In this document: one piece after another, positions 50,480 to 62,820 of the stretch
How the letters are laid out: the number at the start of each line of letters is the position of its first letter
Position numbering within the stretch: position 1 is the stretch's first letter
Origin: Rhineura floridana
Taxonomy: Eukaryota; Chordata; Lepidosauria; Squamata; Rhineuridae
Direction: 5' to 3'
Assembly: GCF_030035675.1 (NCBI RefSeq)
Contig: NC_084484.1
Span: forward strand, 186,560,934 to 186,624,933
Length of the DNA stretch: 64,000 nucleotides
Program-made: the position numbers and the translations under genes
Notes under the pieces: generated by a model
What the model was told of the DNA's origin: nothing
The model's database searches: none
What the model saw: the letters and a program-made list of their open reading frames with translations, nothing else

Positions 50480-50990
50480 ACTCTTAATACAGGAGACACA
50501 ACTAGATAGGTATAACTGAAACTGGTGGGATGACTCCCTTGACTGGAATACAGCAATTGAAAGATATAACCTGTTCAGAAAGAACAGAAGGAGTAGAAAG
50601 GGAGATGGAGTCAAGCTCTATGTTAAAAATATATATTCCTGCACAGAAATACAGGAGAATAAGCTTGATAGCTCCACTGAGAGTATCTGGATTAACATAA
50701 ATGGGGCAAGTAATAAAAGGATATGTAATAAAAGGAATGTGGTGCTTGGAGTCTACTACCGACCACCCAGTCAAGGAGAAGGTAAAGATGAAACATTTGA
50801 AAACCAAATTGCCAGTGTTTCGAGGAGGCATAATATAGTAGCAATGGGGGACTGGAAGATGGACTGCTGACAAGTGATGGGTTGCACCTCACAAGGACTG
50901 GGAAGAATGTGTTTGGCCATAGCATGGAGAACTTCATCAAGAGAGCTTTAAACTGAATCCTAAGGGAGAGGGAGACATAAACTTGGCAGA
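50480..50990 (+). mobile_element. CR1-clade LINE endonuclease fragment, sense
   Basis: Conceptual translation reads YNRNWWDDSLDWNTAIERYN, LFRKNRRSRKGDGVKLYVKN and NVVLGVYYRPPSQGE. It matches the CR1 ORF2 endonuclease (E/N-x-WWD...GVxLYV...VYYRPP...GDx). After 'atgggggactggaagatgg' it jumps to 'gatgggttgcacctcacaag', so an internal part is missing. Confidence 0.8.
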
Positions 50991-50999
50991 AAACACTAA

Positions 51000-52655
51000 C
51001 AAATCACTCTGAGCATCTGGTGAGTGGTGGCAACACCTGCTATCTCCAAAGATGGAGAATGACATTTTTGTATGTTGGTGGTGTTCTTACTTTGCTTCTT
51101 TCCTATTGTTACTAATGTTTCTACAGAGAGTCTAATCTAGAAAATTTTATTTCTCTTATTATTCTTCCTAGAAATCTGTGTCAAATTTATTTTTATTAAT
51201 TTCAAAGCTTTTTTATTGGTCAGTGTCACATGATGATGAAGACAGCCTTTTGTGTTTCAGATTGGAGGTTATGTTCAATTTCTATTTTGGGTGCATTAGC
51301 AGTTGAATCTGAAACTGCAGTTTGATGTCAAATCAGACTGATTACAATATGTTGCTAGTTCAGCAATAACTAGATGTTGGAAAAAGAGGATGCATGTTTT
51401 CAGCCTGCTATGTTTAAACCACATCATTTAAGGCAAGGTGGCCACGGTCAATTAAAAACATAGAGCACACCTAGGATTTTGCTAGAATATATTTCACCTC
51501 TCACTGTTTTGCCTTGTGCAAACTGAGACACGCCTGATGTCCACTGGAGACTATTCTGCAGAATAGTCAGTGCCATTATTCCACAATTATTTTTGGAGTC
51601 TTTTTAGTGTAAATTTTGCAAAGTGTTGCTGTACTTCACATATTCACAGAAATAGAAACAAAAGAAAATGATTTCCTATAGGAAACTTCACTAAAATTGC
51701 AAAGTAAATCAGATATATTTAGCGACCATCTGAACTATATCAAGTGTCTTAATGTTGCTTCCTCCCTGCTAAAACAAGATCAGCACAGCACATGTCTTCT
51801 TTCTATTGTTTGGGCTGATTGCAGGTGTTGTCACCACTCACCATATGCTCAGAGGCACATGTTACCAAATTCTTCCAAGCTACACGGCAAGTGGATTGGA
51901 CTGTGAAAGACCAACCCAAATTGTGTTTGCATTTTGACAAATTTGTAGGGCAGACCAATATCTCAGAGAGGTCAGGTCTCCTGTTCCCCTGGTGCATTCT
52001 CTATAGCTGCCCAATTTCCTTGTTTTTAAAGTTTGATAGAAATATCTGTGGGCTATAGGTATGTTCTTAAACCGCAAGGTTCTTTGCCTATTAGTGAATT
52101 CTTATATTGGTTCTTCATTGTTTAAGTAATTGGTATGAAAGGTCCATTCTCTATATGTGCTTACGTTGATGGTTTATTGTACAGGTACTGTACTGTCCAT
52201 CTGATGGAGAGGTAGGACTCTTCACTATGAAAATGTTGGGTTCCATTTGCACTGTCTTTGCATTGCAGTATCAAGGGGCAGAAAGATAATACCCTGTGTG
52301 TTCAAGTAGGCCAGTGAGTTTTTGGATGGCCTGCATGCCGCTTTGTGCTCAGTTTCCTATCCAATCGTAAGAGATGAATTAAATCCCAGTCCCAGACAAT
52401 GCAAAACTTCACTGGTCCATATCATCACATCGCTCACCATTTCCCTGACCCTTGATGCTGTAATGCTAAGATAGTTCCATTTGGTGTAATACTGTAGATC
52501 CTAAGGTTCAGAAACCAGAGGGCCAATAAAAGGACCCCTGACATTCTGTTCATATTGGCTCTTTTAGGGTCTGGCTAGTTGTGCCCTTCAAGGGTTAGCA
52601 ATACCAGGAGTCTGGGTTTTCCAGCTAGCTAGAAGAATAGTGTTACCCCTTTTCC
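51000..52655. other. Presumed intronic stretch, AT-rich
   Basis: I see no classified repeat or exon. Confidence 0.5.
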
Positions 52656-52661
52656 CAACAT

Positions 52662-52880
52662 ATAATCATAGAATAGTAGAATTGAAAGGGGCCTATAAGG
52701 CCATCAAGTCCAACCCCTGCGCAATGCAAGAATCCAAATCAAAGCATTCCCAACAGATTGTTGTCCAACTGCCTCTTGAAGGCCTCCAGTGTCGGAGAGT
52801 CCACTACCTCTCTAGGTAATTTGTTCCATTGTCATATGGCTCTAACAATAGCCCTAAAATGTTTTCCCTTTCCCCCTAGA
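52662..52880 (-). mobile_element. CR1 LINE 3' end, antisense
   Basis: 'aatcatagaatagtagaatt', 'ggccatcaagtccaacccct', 'ccaactgcctcttgaaggcc' and 'agagtccactacctctctag'. This is the same terminus as at 6,228. Confidence 0.9.
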
Positions 52881-53109
52881 GCCCTGACTCTCTGAGCAGG
52901 AGTGGGGGGAAAATAACAATGGCAAAAGCCCCCAAGCTGATTGGGTATCTTACTGAGCACTCTTCAGCTGCCTCTGTGAGGAAAATAAGCCTTCTTGCTT
53001 CTCTTCACAGCAGATCAGCAACTGAACAATCATATGATGCAGTGCAATCTTCCATTTTCTTTGTAGGGTTTCAGCAAAAACATTTCCAGGACATGCAGTC
53101 CTGCCTTGG

Positions 53110-53220
53110 GTAGTTTATTTTATAATATTTACAAACCACCTTTCTCCCCTATCAAGGGCCCTCAAGGCAGTATACAGAAACAAAACATTAAAAAAACCAG
53201 AGCAACACATCTTAAACCAG
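53110..53220 (-). mobile_element. L2-like LINE 3' tail, antisense
   Basis: 'atatttacaaaccacctttc', 'agggccctcaaggcagtata' and A-rich UTR. Diverged. Confidence 0.5.
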
Positions 53221-53494
53221 TGTTCCCTAGACAAACTTTAGATTTCCTTTCAAATCTTTTAAGATGCCAAGACCTGTGGGCAAGATATTGCCTTTTGGGA
53301 CAAGGATGGCTTGTATGTTTATTTCTGTACTGCTTTCTGAATGCTGCATCATGAATACAAAATTAAAAAACAGTGAGCAATAAAATTGATAAGCACCATG
53401 ACTGCCGATTGTTCAAGCTCAATAACAATAGATTTTAATTATACTATTTTAATCTTGGCCTTTCTGTTAGGAACTCAAGTCAGATGTCCCCTGC

Positions 53495-53642
53495 CAGTTT
53501 TATTTCACACCAACCCTCTGAGATAGGTTAGGCTAAGACACAGTGACTGTTCCAGGGTCACACACTGAGCATCATGGCTGAGCAGGCATTTGACCCCAAG
53601 GCTCCCCAGTCAAAGTCAAATATTTAATCCATTACCAAGGTT
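53495..53642 (-). repeat. tRNA-derived SINE (type B), antisense
   Basis: 'ccctctgagataggttaggc', 'agacacagtgactgttcca', 'gagcatcatggctgagcagg' and a decayed inverted B box. Confidence 0.72.
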
Positions 53643-53869
53643 TTTGCTTTCATGTAAATGCCAGTAGAGAAGGTGCTGAAGACGGGATCTATTGCCTTTC
53701 TTGCAGTCTCTGCAAATAGCCAATCGCCTGGTTCCTTGTGGTCAATAAAGATTTCCTGGGATCTCGTTTGTGCCCCGTTGTTCCTTCTCCGTTCTTGGGC
53801 GGTTTGGCATCGAAAAGCGGCGAGGAGAAGCACTGCTTGGCTGTGCCTTAAAGGCCAAGAGGTGCAGAG

Positions 53870-55010
53870 CGCTGCCCCCTCCTGCCTCGGGGAAGCATTT
53901 TCCAGGAGTGGGGTCTGTCAGTCAACCGGCGGGCCGGCCAGGCAGCAGCTCCTTCCCTCGGCCAACTTAGTGCGCCGGGCGCCTTTAAAGCCTGCCGATT
54001 CCTTGCTGTGACGTCCGCCTGGCTGCTGGCCCGACGAGGGGAGGAGCGGTGGCTCTGCTGGTGCGGAGGGACCTTTTCCTCCTCCTCCTCCTCCTCCTGT
54101 CAGGCCGCCCGAGAAGCGAAGCAACAACTTTTTCTTTTGTGTGTGTGTGCGCGCGCGCGCCTTTACGCTCCCCCCTCCCTTCGCTCTCATCTCCAGATTT
54201 TAAACCCTAATGACGGATTAAAAATCTGGCGCCCAGACACTGTGGCTTTAGAAGTCCGGTAAGGCCTGAACAAAGACTCTTTTTTCCTTCTTCCGCTCTG
54301 TCTGCCTCGTTTGATTGGAACACAAGGGGGGAGGGGGGCGTTCTTTTCCCCTTCCCAAAGGAGCCACTCTTCCCTTCCCCCCCCCAGCTCCCCTTTCGCC
54401 CTCCGCAGCGCAAACAAGGATTTCCCTTCTGTAGCGTCTGGGACCAAGTTGGCTTGCCAGCATCCGGGAGTTGGGCTTGTTGGTTGCTCGCCCCAGAGGG
54501 GAGGGGTGTTTTGGAGTGGTGGCACCGGCGCTTTTCTCTGCCCCTTCCCCCCCGCGTGCGCCCAGGCCCGTGGATTGCTTCGAAAGAGCGCCGGAGAGGT
54601 GCTTGCGCGCGCCCCACTGAGCCAAGTGGCGAGCATTTAAGCTACGTGCTGGCTTGGCTTTCTGCGAGCGGATCCCGCCCCTCCATTCGCCTCTCCTTCC
54701 CTCCCTCTTAATCTGTGCCAAGGCTTGGAGGGACAGGAGGGGGAAAGAGATCATAAACAAGGGCGGGCGGAGGAGGAAGAGGAGAGCGAGCAACCAACCA
54801 GCAGCGCGCTCCCCTCCAGCCCCTTCTGGAAAGGCGCGCGGGTGGGGGGTTCTGTCGTCGGTAGGAAAGCTTGGCCAAAAAGCGGCCTGCGCCGCTGGTC
54901 CGCCGTAGAAGCCTCCTATTGGCTGTGCGCGCTGCCGCCGCCGCCATGACAAGTCCGGCCTGAACCGCCGCGCCGCCTGCTGTTCTCTTCACAAGCCGCA
55001 GCGGGGGGCG
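53870..55010. promoter_or_regulatory. Orphan CpG island
   Basis: About 1.1 kb of very high CpG, with an inverted CCAAT box (54,918-54,922) next to GCCGCCGCCGCCATGAC. A strong + strand donor CCG|GTAAGG would end an exon at 54,258. The + ATG at 54,946 opens only five codons. A minus-strand frame from the same spot (MAAAAARTANRRLLRRTSG) is unrecognised. Candidate roles are an alternative NUMA1 promoter, a lncRNA start or another gene's first exon. Confidence 0.65.
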
Positions 55011-55049
55011 GGGGTGCCTTGTCCACTAGCTTCCGGGATCGTCGCACAA

Positions 55050-56250
55050 AAAAAAAAAAAAAAAGGTGTTCGGAAACAGTCTTTTGCTACGGAGATGCCC
55101 AAGACGCCTTGGCCTGGGCTGGCAGGTGTTCAGCAAGGCAGAGCCTTTCTTTCGCAGTAGATGATCAGTTCAGCTGCATTTTTCCATCGTGGCCTGCTGA
55201 CCGGTCTTCTCCCTTCTTTGAGATTAGGGAGCATTGCCAGAGCTTCGACTCCTGTTTTCTGGACCTGCAGTCACTCTAAAGCACTGGGAGGAGGTGCAGC
55301 GCTTCCTACCCAAAGGCAGGCCTCTTTTTGTTCTCTGCAAGCGGGAGTGGGTGGGGGAAATGCCATGCTACATAACTGGCGAGATTCATGGCCTAGCTTG
55401 AGATCTAAGCCTCGGGGTGAGGAAGGAGCCTCTTGGGTTTCACCTCTCTTGGCATATGTGTACACGTTGTTGGAATGTGGCGGTCTAGTCTAACTGTGCT
55501 GTGCTCCTCTTTAGAATCCAAATGTAGAGGAAAACAAGTGGGTTTGCACCAAAACATTGCAGGCTATCTCCCCCTCCCGTCCTAAGAGGAGAGCTGCTGT
55601 TCAGGGCTCCAAACAGTTTGGAACAGTTAAAGGAGACCTCTCCTTCCCTTGCTGTACTGTTGAGTGCTAGAGGGCTGCCAGTCCCCACCTGAGGATGTTA
55701 ATGAATGCAGTGTATGTGTTGGTGGTGCTGGAAAAGGAGTCTCTTTCCTCTGGAAACAAACCTATCTATGTAATGAAAGGAGGAACATTTTATTTCATTT
55801 TGCATCAAATATCCCCTTAACCCTAATTCCTTCTTCCCTTGTGGCTGTATCTGTGCAACATTAATCCACTTTGTTGAAGCTTCATATTCCCATGATTGTG
55901 ATAATTTATTTGTTTATATACCTCTTATTTTTATCTTATTTAACAAAATGTTAATTGATTGTTTTTGCTTGATTGTTAAAGAAAAACCTCTAAGTGGTTT
56001 ATATGGCAGAATGACTTCTCAGTTATCTCGGTAACAAATTAGCCAACATGCTTGGGGGCATATTGTTCAAGAAGGCTACAAAAGGTAAAGTGCTCACACA
56101 GATGTTTATTCGTCTACTTCTTAACACATACTTACGTTAGTCATTTGTGGCACATCATTTGTGTGAAGTGCCCTGACTCTTCTCCAGTTCACATCATCTT
56201 TCTGATATGGGTACCTGGAGACAGTTCTTTCCACTAGTGGCAATCAGGCA
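55050..56250. other. Presumed intronic stretch after the orphan island
   Basis: An A17 run lies at about 55,047-55,065. 55,900-55,990 resembles an old L2-like end ('cctctaagtggtttatatgg'). I saw no exon. Confidence 0.45.
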
Positions 56251-56256
56251 AATGCT

Positions 56257-56700
56257 GTTGTTGTTATGTGCCTTCAAGTCAATTATGACGACCCTATGAA
56301 TTGGCGACCTCCAATAGCATCTGTCATGAACCACCTTGTTCAGACCTGGTAAGTTCAGGTCTGTGGCTTCCTTTATGGAATCAATCAATCTGTTGTTTGG
56401 CCTTCCTCTTTTTCTAGTGCCTTCTGTTTTTCCCAGCATTATTTTCTAGTGAATCATGTCTTCTCGTTATGTGTCCAAAGTATGATAACCCCAGTTTCAT
56501 CATCTTAGCTTCTAGTGACCGTTCTGGTTTAATTTGTTCTAACACCCAATTATTTGTCTTTTTCGCAGTCCAAGGTATGCACAAAGCTCTCCTCCAACAC
56601 CACATTTCAAATGAGTTGATTTTTCTCTTACCCGCTTTTTTCGCTGTCCCAACTTTCACATCCATACATAGAGATCGGGAATACCATGGTCTGAATGTTG
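56257..56700 (-). mobile_element. BovB/RTE LINE 3' end, antisense
   Basis: Minus-strand peptides KINSFEMWCWRRALCIPWTA, LSYFGHITRRHDSLE and, in another frame, MLGKTEGTRKRGRPNN and [15 protein letters not shown] show a frameshift near 56,430. The element is truncated after 'ataccatggtctgaatg'. Confidence 0.92.
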
Positions 56701-56879
56701 CTGACTTTGAGTATCTAAAACTGTGGATTCAAAAAAAATTCCTTATGGAGAGCGTTCAGCAGAAATACGTTGTATTTATGTGGATTGGATGAGACTCGCA
56801 TGTTTTACAAGTGACCCTCCAGCTAGTACATTGACTTCAATCCTTTCCTCAGATTTGCCTGCTTAATACCATCTTCCTT

Positions 56880-56957
56880 CCCAGAGCGAACAAGGCATTG
56901 AGCAGAGGGTTGGACTCGATGGCCTTATAAGACCCCTTCCAACTCTATGATTCTAAG
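56880..56957 (+). repeat. CR1 3' terminus, sense
   Basis: 'agagggttggactcgatggc', 'cttccaactctatgattcta' form the typical CR1 end with its ATTCTA-type terminal repeat. Confidence 0.85.
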
Positions 56958-57205
56958 GTAGCAGAACTGGATAGAATGTCTGTGTGATATGGGTGGTGGT
57001 GGTGAGGAGAGTCTTGACCTAAGACCAGAAGGTAGTCCTGTGCTTGTTTCTTAATTACGGCTAAATGAGGTTAATGGGACTTTGAAACATTTGGCAGCAG
57101 GTTTGACTCTGTGGATTGTAGCTAAGTGTCCTCAAAAAGAAATCATTGTAGATAGCGAGTTCTCTGACAGTTCGGATTCTTGCCTCTCTAGATCCTAAAA
57201 TATTG

Positions 57206-57343
57206 CAGCTTTTCCCAACCTTTGGGTCCCCAGATGTTGCTGGACTTCAACTCCCATCAGCCCCAGTTAGCAAGGCCAGTAGCCAGGAATTATGGGAATT
57301 GTAGGCCAGCAACATCTGGAGACCAAAAGGTTAGGAAAGGCAG
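57206..57343. mobile_element. hAT-like palindromic MITE
   Basis: Arms 'gtccccagatgttgctggac' and 'ccagcaacatctggagacca' plus 'aactcccatcagccccag' and 'attatgggaattgtaggcc'. It begins CAG. The flanking octamers are not a clean duplication. Confidence 0.75.
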
Positions 57344-57349
57344 ATATTT

Positions 57350-58425
57350 GCAGCATAGAGGTGGGCCGCCATTTCTTGCTTTTTTATTGAAGTTTTGAGG
57401 CTAAAAAAGATTTTGGAAGGAACTCTTTCCATAAATAATGAGTTCTTAACTCCTGTAACATTTGTGGGTTAAACAGGACAAACGCACATCACATTTACCT
57501 CTGTCATTTTCCACTTCAGGCATAGGATGTTGCTACCATATCTGAACTCTAGGATGACTGCTTTTCTGGGGATATTTGACTGGCTTGCTTGTGTCTGGTG
57601 ACAGATTAGTTTCCCTCAAAGTTTTTTGTCTTGCCTCTGAGCAATAGGGTAAAGTCCACAGGTGTATTGCAGAGTGCTGTAGTGGCAGTTGTTCCAGTCA
57701 TAGGTTAGGTCTATAGGGTGTTTATTGGATTTGTTTTTGAGCTGTAGAAGACAATTACAGTAGGTTTACACCGAGCTAAGCACAGCAAAAGAAAAGCTGC
57801 AAGCCAGCTGTGGGATGAAAACTATTTTTAAAGTTTAGGTAGGGTGTGAGACAGTATCCAGTCACTGAGCAGCCCCCACATCCCTACCACTGAGACAGCC
57901 TTGCAGGCAGATACAGGTGGTGGCAGCATCATGCCTGCATTGGCCAATTTAAAGGCAACATGGTTGGTGCAAAGTGTATTCAAGTCTTTTCATGCAGTCA
58001 GTCTTCATGTTCTTTTTCCTTGGCTAATATGCAGAAATTGTGAGCATTGCTCTTTGTGCAAAGTTGCTCACTTTCTCTAGGTTCCTTCTGTTGCTTTTTT
58101 GAATAAATAAATACTATAAATGTACAAGACATACTTTTGCTATGTCTACAAATCTTTAACCATTTATCAAAAAGATAGTGACACTGTGAATTTATAGAGA
58201 ATAAAAAATAAAAAGGGAAAAGAAAAACATTTCTTTCACCACCCCATTTATTAAATACTTTTATGTTAGCATCAGCAGCAGAAAAAAAGTTTTACATGCA
58301 TTTCTGCCCATGTTGAATTTCTGGTTCAAATAACCAACAAATAGAATCTAGGGTCTTTCAAAAAGTTATTTTCTTGGTCTTCCTTCACTTAATTGCACCA
58401 GTTTTGGTTTAGAAAAAAGGTGAAT
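57350..58425. other. Presumed intronic stretch
   Basis: I see no classified repeat or exon. Confidence 0.5.
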
Positions 58426-58429
58426 AAGG

Positions 58430-59015
58430 GGGACACAATAGTGGTTTATAAAATTATACATGGTGTGGAGAAAGTGAATAGTTTTTGTCCCTCATAATAT
58501 TAATACCGAGTGAAGCAGTATGGTGGGAGATTCAGGACAAATAAAAGGAATTTCATCTTCACATAGTGTGTACGTAAACTATGTAGTTATGACCACCAAT
58601 TTGGGTCGATTTATTTGTTTATTTAACAACATTTGTATATCACTTGATTGTAACAACAACCTTCTAAGTGGTTTACAAAAAAAATCAAAATATTTGATAA
58701 AACAGTTAAAAACAAGTAATTAAAAACTTTTAAAAAACAATTAAAACAGGCAACAGCAATAGGCTAAAGGATTAAAACACCTCAACAGTTATGTGTCCGG
58801 ATAGGCTTTAAAAGGACAAATGAGAAACATCATCAGTGGCTGCTAATCGTGATGGCTGTGTATTACCCCTGAATACCAGCCACTGAGGAACAATAGCAGT
58901 GGAGAAGAGCTACTACTTTGATGGGCTTCCCAAAGGCATCTGGTTTGCCACTATAGGAAACAGAATGCTGGACCGAATAGGTCTTTGGTCCGATCCAGCA
59001 CGGTGGTTCTTACCT
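58430..59015 (+). mobile_element. CR1/L3-clade LINE 3' region, sense, interrupted
   Basis: Sense blocks 'aaaattatacatggtgtgga', 'gagattcaggacaaataaaa', then 'ggctttaaaaggacaaat', 'gatggctgtgtattacccct' and 'ggtccgatccagcacggtgg' are in order. An AT-rich LINE tail (about 58,605-58,800; 'tttgtatatcacttgattgt', 'ctaagtggtttacaaa') sits in the middle and splits the copy. Confidence 0.78.
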
Positions 59016-59194
59016 TATAAAAAGTGTGCTGTTAAGTTATGCATAATTCAAGACAAACCAAACAGTGCTAATTATGAAGTGTACAAGATGTACATCCTTT
59101 TGCATTTATTCAAACAAAGCTATATATTGCTGTTTGTTAGGATGGAATTTACAGAGAACAGGTCTCTGTTCCTAGGGAACTTATAATCCATTTT

Positions 59195-59295
59195 ATTTAC
59201 TTGATTGACACATTTATATTCCACCTTTCTGTTGACAAACTCAATGTGCTTACAATTTCAAATATTAGAATTAAAAAAAGATACAAAAGATGGAA
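59195..59295 (-). mobile_element. LINE 3' tail, antisense
   Basis: 'cacatttatattccaccttt', 'actcaatgtgcttacaattt', an inverted L2-like end. Confidence 0.5.
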
Positions 59296-59370
59296 CAATA
59301 AAACAGAAGTCTCTCCTGCCCTTGGTGGTCTGTCCAGGAGCTCGTTTGCCAGGCGCTTTCCTTCTGGCCC

Positions 59371-59394
59371 TCTCTCTCTCTCTCTCTCTCTCTC
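59371..59394. repeat. (CT)n microsatellite
   Basis: Twelve TC dinucleotides. Confidence 0.95.
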
Positions 59395-59769
59395 AGTTCA
59401 CACAGGTCTTTAAGCAGCCCATGTCGATGTGTGTGTCCTGTCCCAGTTGAACTATCTCAGGTCAGGGATGGCCTTCTCAGGAGTTGATGGCATGAGCTTG
59501 CTTTCCTGGGCTTTTCCTGGTAGTGATGGGGCACTAGGGTAATGCACCTTGAGGTATCTAAGCATACATCTTTGCCACTTGTGCATTAGAAGCAAACAAA
59601 TGTGGACTTACAACAAAATTATTGTTAATGTTACAGTGAACCCAGTATGGCACAGGAGCCTTGAGGCAAGGCTCACAAAGGACACCTTTTGTTCTTTCCC
59701 ACCTTCCTGGAAACTTCCCCACCTATGTTATATATTGCTAAAGGCACCAGCTATTCCCTGGTGTGCCAG

Positions 59770-60150
59770 CTGCTCCTGTTTCTAGGGCAAGATCTTTGTT
59801 ACTTCAGATTGGGCTGCTGTAACATACTCCGCGTGGGGTTGCATTTGGAAGCTTCAGCTGCTGCAATATGCTGCAATGAAAATTCTGACCAGGGCTGGTC
59901 TTCCAGAGCATGGGATACCTTGGTTCCTCCGAGATCATTGGCTTCTGATTGGTTTCCAGGCTCAGTTCAGGGTGCTGGTCATTATCTTTTAAAGCCCTAA
60001 CAGTTTGGGACAAGGATAACTGAAGAACTGGCCCCGCCCATAGAGTACTACCCTGCTTTTTGAGGTCAACTGGGAAGGCTGTGTTCCATGGCCCTCAGGG
60101 ACCTGCAGTGCCTCTGGGTAGGAGCACGCGAGAGTGCCTCAGCTGCAGCA
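59770..60150 (+). mobile_element. L2-like LINE fragment, sense
   Basis: 'attgggctgctgtaacatac', 'ccaggctcagttcagggtgc' and 'ttttaaagccctaacagttt' parallel the 'DYCNxLYVGL', 'FxAQFRVL' and 'KALNxLG' codons. Heavily mutated. Confidence 0.65.
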
Positions 60151-60271
60151 CATGCAGAGGAACTGTCTATCCATTATGACACCAGACACAAAGTTGAAAA
60201 TAGGAGGCTATGTTAGGTGTGGTATGCACTTGCTCAGGCTGTAATGAAAACTAGCCTTTCCATGAACTAGT

Positions 60272-60570
60272 TTAGGTGTGGAGAACCTATTGCAGCCTGA
60301 GGGCCAGACCTTAACCAAACTGCTGGGGTACACATTCCAGTGATGGGCCAGCCCCCCCCCAAAAAAAACTCAAGAAGAAATGTATGTACCTCTATCTTCC
60401 TCCCCCCCAAACACACATGCACTCGGCATACACTCTTTCCCTCTCTAAAGCATACATACAAACATGCACACACTCATAAATACACTGTCATATACCAGGC
60501 AGGTGCATGCATATACACATACACAATCTCCGGTCTTCTCTACTCCACCACTGGGGTGGGGCTGGAAATA
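60272..60570. repeat. Partial hAT-like element (family of 49,845)
   Basis: 'ggtgtggagaacctattgca', 'gcctgagggccagac' resemble the left end of the 365-bp element. The right end is not found, and CA-rich simple sequence follows. Confidence 0.4.
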
Positions 60571-60574
60571 TATC

Positions 60575-62300
60575 TTTGACTACTCTTTAAAGAATAGGCT
60601 GAAGGATTTTATCTCCCCACCTTAGCGCTAAAACTCCTGAAACTTACATATATGTAAAGTACTGGTAATTTTTGCCAAATGTTGTATTTCCATTTTAATT
60701 GTTTGGTTGTGACAGTGTTATAAGTATTAAGAATCTGTATGCTCTAAGTAACTACGTTAACCTTCTGCCCATCTGATTGCGTGTGTGTAGTTTGAGTTTG
60801 GCAAGTTACTGTCCCTGTCTGGATTGTAAACTGTAAGACTATATTAGGCTTTTGATGGATTGAAAGATCAACAGAGAACAATAGCAAAAGTTCAAATAAA
60901 TATTTTGCTATTCAGTCTCAGTGAGTCTCTTCAATCTTTGTTGGTTTTCCAATAATCTGCACCTCTGCTACCTAAACCATATTCAAATGATTCATTTGTG
61001 GCACAGCGGTAGTGAGGCAAAAAAGCCTATTTTCACACATCTTACAAAAGCTTCTCTGTCTGTTCATCTGGACACACTTCTTACGACAGCTAAGATGCCA
61101 AGTGACAGTTTACATACCAGGTATTGACTGCTATGTCTGAAGTGTTTCCAAATAGCAAACATCCACTGAAAAGTAAGTGTTTTTACCATGTAAAGGTATT
61201 TGACCATATGGTTTGACTCCTCCAGAGAATTTGGACAGGTTTGTTTGGAGAGCATTGTGATGATTTCATCCACAAATACAACAGTTCTAATAGTGCCTGG
61301 GAAGCAGGTCAGAGTGAGTAGGCCTTCAAATTGGGGCAGCTGGCTCATCATTTTCCTATGCTGTATAGTTTTGATTTTTCATTTAGTATCTCTACAGAAT
61401 ACGCCACAGCCATTGCTAGGGAGCTTTCAAACGGGATACTTCTACAAACAACATTAAAAAATATATTTTTGTTCTTACCCCTCCCACATCGTAAGGTAGG
61501 TTTCAATGTGTTGTAGGAAACAACATTTTATATTTGAACATTAGGCTGTATATTTTGGCTGTTTTATTAGTTGTCTGAAAGATTGTTGGCTTCTTGACTG
61601 TGAACCAAGGATGCCAGAACCCTAGCATTAAAAAGGAACACCACATTCGCACAAAAGCACATTTTTAATCCTTTTAAAATACCAGAGTGCCTAGGGAGGG
61701 AATTTCATGCCCAAGCAGCCAGATATCACAACTGGAATTAATATAGCATGTATTGGTTAAATAAAATTTGGGATGTTTTGGTATGGTGATGTGGCCAATA
61801 AGCATGAAATTGCATAGGGTCAGTGTTGAGCAAAGGGTGCTATACAAGGCATACAAATCTGCCTATGCTGGAAGCTTTTAAAATTTCTGAACCTTAAGCA
61901 GGTAATTATAGCACACTTGCATGTTTCAACCTGCAATTATGAAATGTAGGAACTTCCCCTTTTTGTTTTGTGAAAGCTTATGCTGTCACAGTTTTAATAT
62001 CTTAGCACAGAATCTGATATTCACATGAAAAAAGCACATGCTCCACAAAAGTTTATGCCCTAATAAAATGGTTAGTCTTTAAGATGCCACAAGACTCTTA
62101 GTTGAAAATGGGATTACATACTCTTAGCACTTAGGGATTGTTCAGGATGATGAGTTTTCTCTTCTGTATGGTTCAAATAAATTTTTTATGTTTATTTTCC
62201 CACAAGGAGAACTTTTAAAAATTCTGTAGTACCCAAATTTGAGCTGGCATATGTGAGAGAAATCTAAAACCGTATTTTTGAACACCCCCCCCCAAAAACC
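60575..62300. other. Presumed intronic stretch
   Basis: I see nothing classifiable except the short repeat relic at 62,035-62,100. Confidence 0.45.
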
Positions 62301-62319
62301 CTATTAAAAACAACATAGC

Positions 62320-62820
62320 TATCAGGATACCTGAAAGACCGTCTTACCCCTTATATACCTAGTCAGTCACTGTGCTATGCTGGTGAGGGGCTCCTGCAGA
62401 TACCATCTTATTGGGAGGTCCATTCTGCACCGCATAGGTAACAGACCTTTATTGTGGTGGCTCCCTACCCTTTGGAATTCCCTCCCTTTGAATATTAGGC
62501 AGGCGTCATCTCTGTTATCTTTTTGGTGCCTTTTGAAGACTTTCCTCTTTCAACAAGCCTTTTAAATTGAAACCTATCCCAGTCTGTGTCTGTGTTGGAA
62601 TTGCTTTTTAATATGTTTTTTTTAAAAAAATGTTTTTTAAAAGATGTTTTAAAAGCTTTTTAAAAAATGTTTTTAAAGTTGTTTTGTTTTGGTGTATTTT
62701 AGGGTCTGTTTTTATGATGTTTTGATGTTTTTTTAGCGTTTCTGTTTGCCACCCTGGGTTCCTGCTAGAAGGAAGGGCGGGATATAAATCAAATAAATAA
62801 ATAAATAAATAAATAAAAAT
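62320..62820 (+). mobile_element. L2-clade LINE 3' end, sense
   Basis: 'caggatacctgaaagaccgt', 'ggctcctgcagataccatct', 'tggaattccctccctttgaa', the AT-rich UTR and 'ggaagggcgggatataaatc' with (AAATA)n. Confidence 0.9.

Noticed and set aside
54187-54992. Frames of up to 234 codons in the third CpG island, including one starting MAAAAARTANRRLLRR
   Set aside because: No homology recognised, biased composition, and frames on both strands. A first coding exon is not excluded, but not supported.
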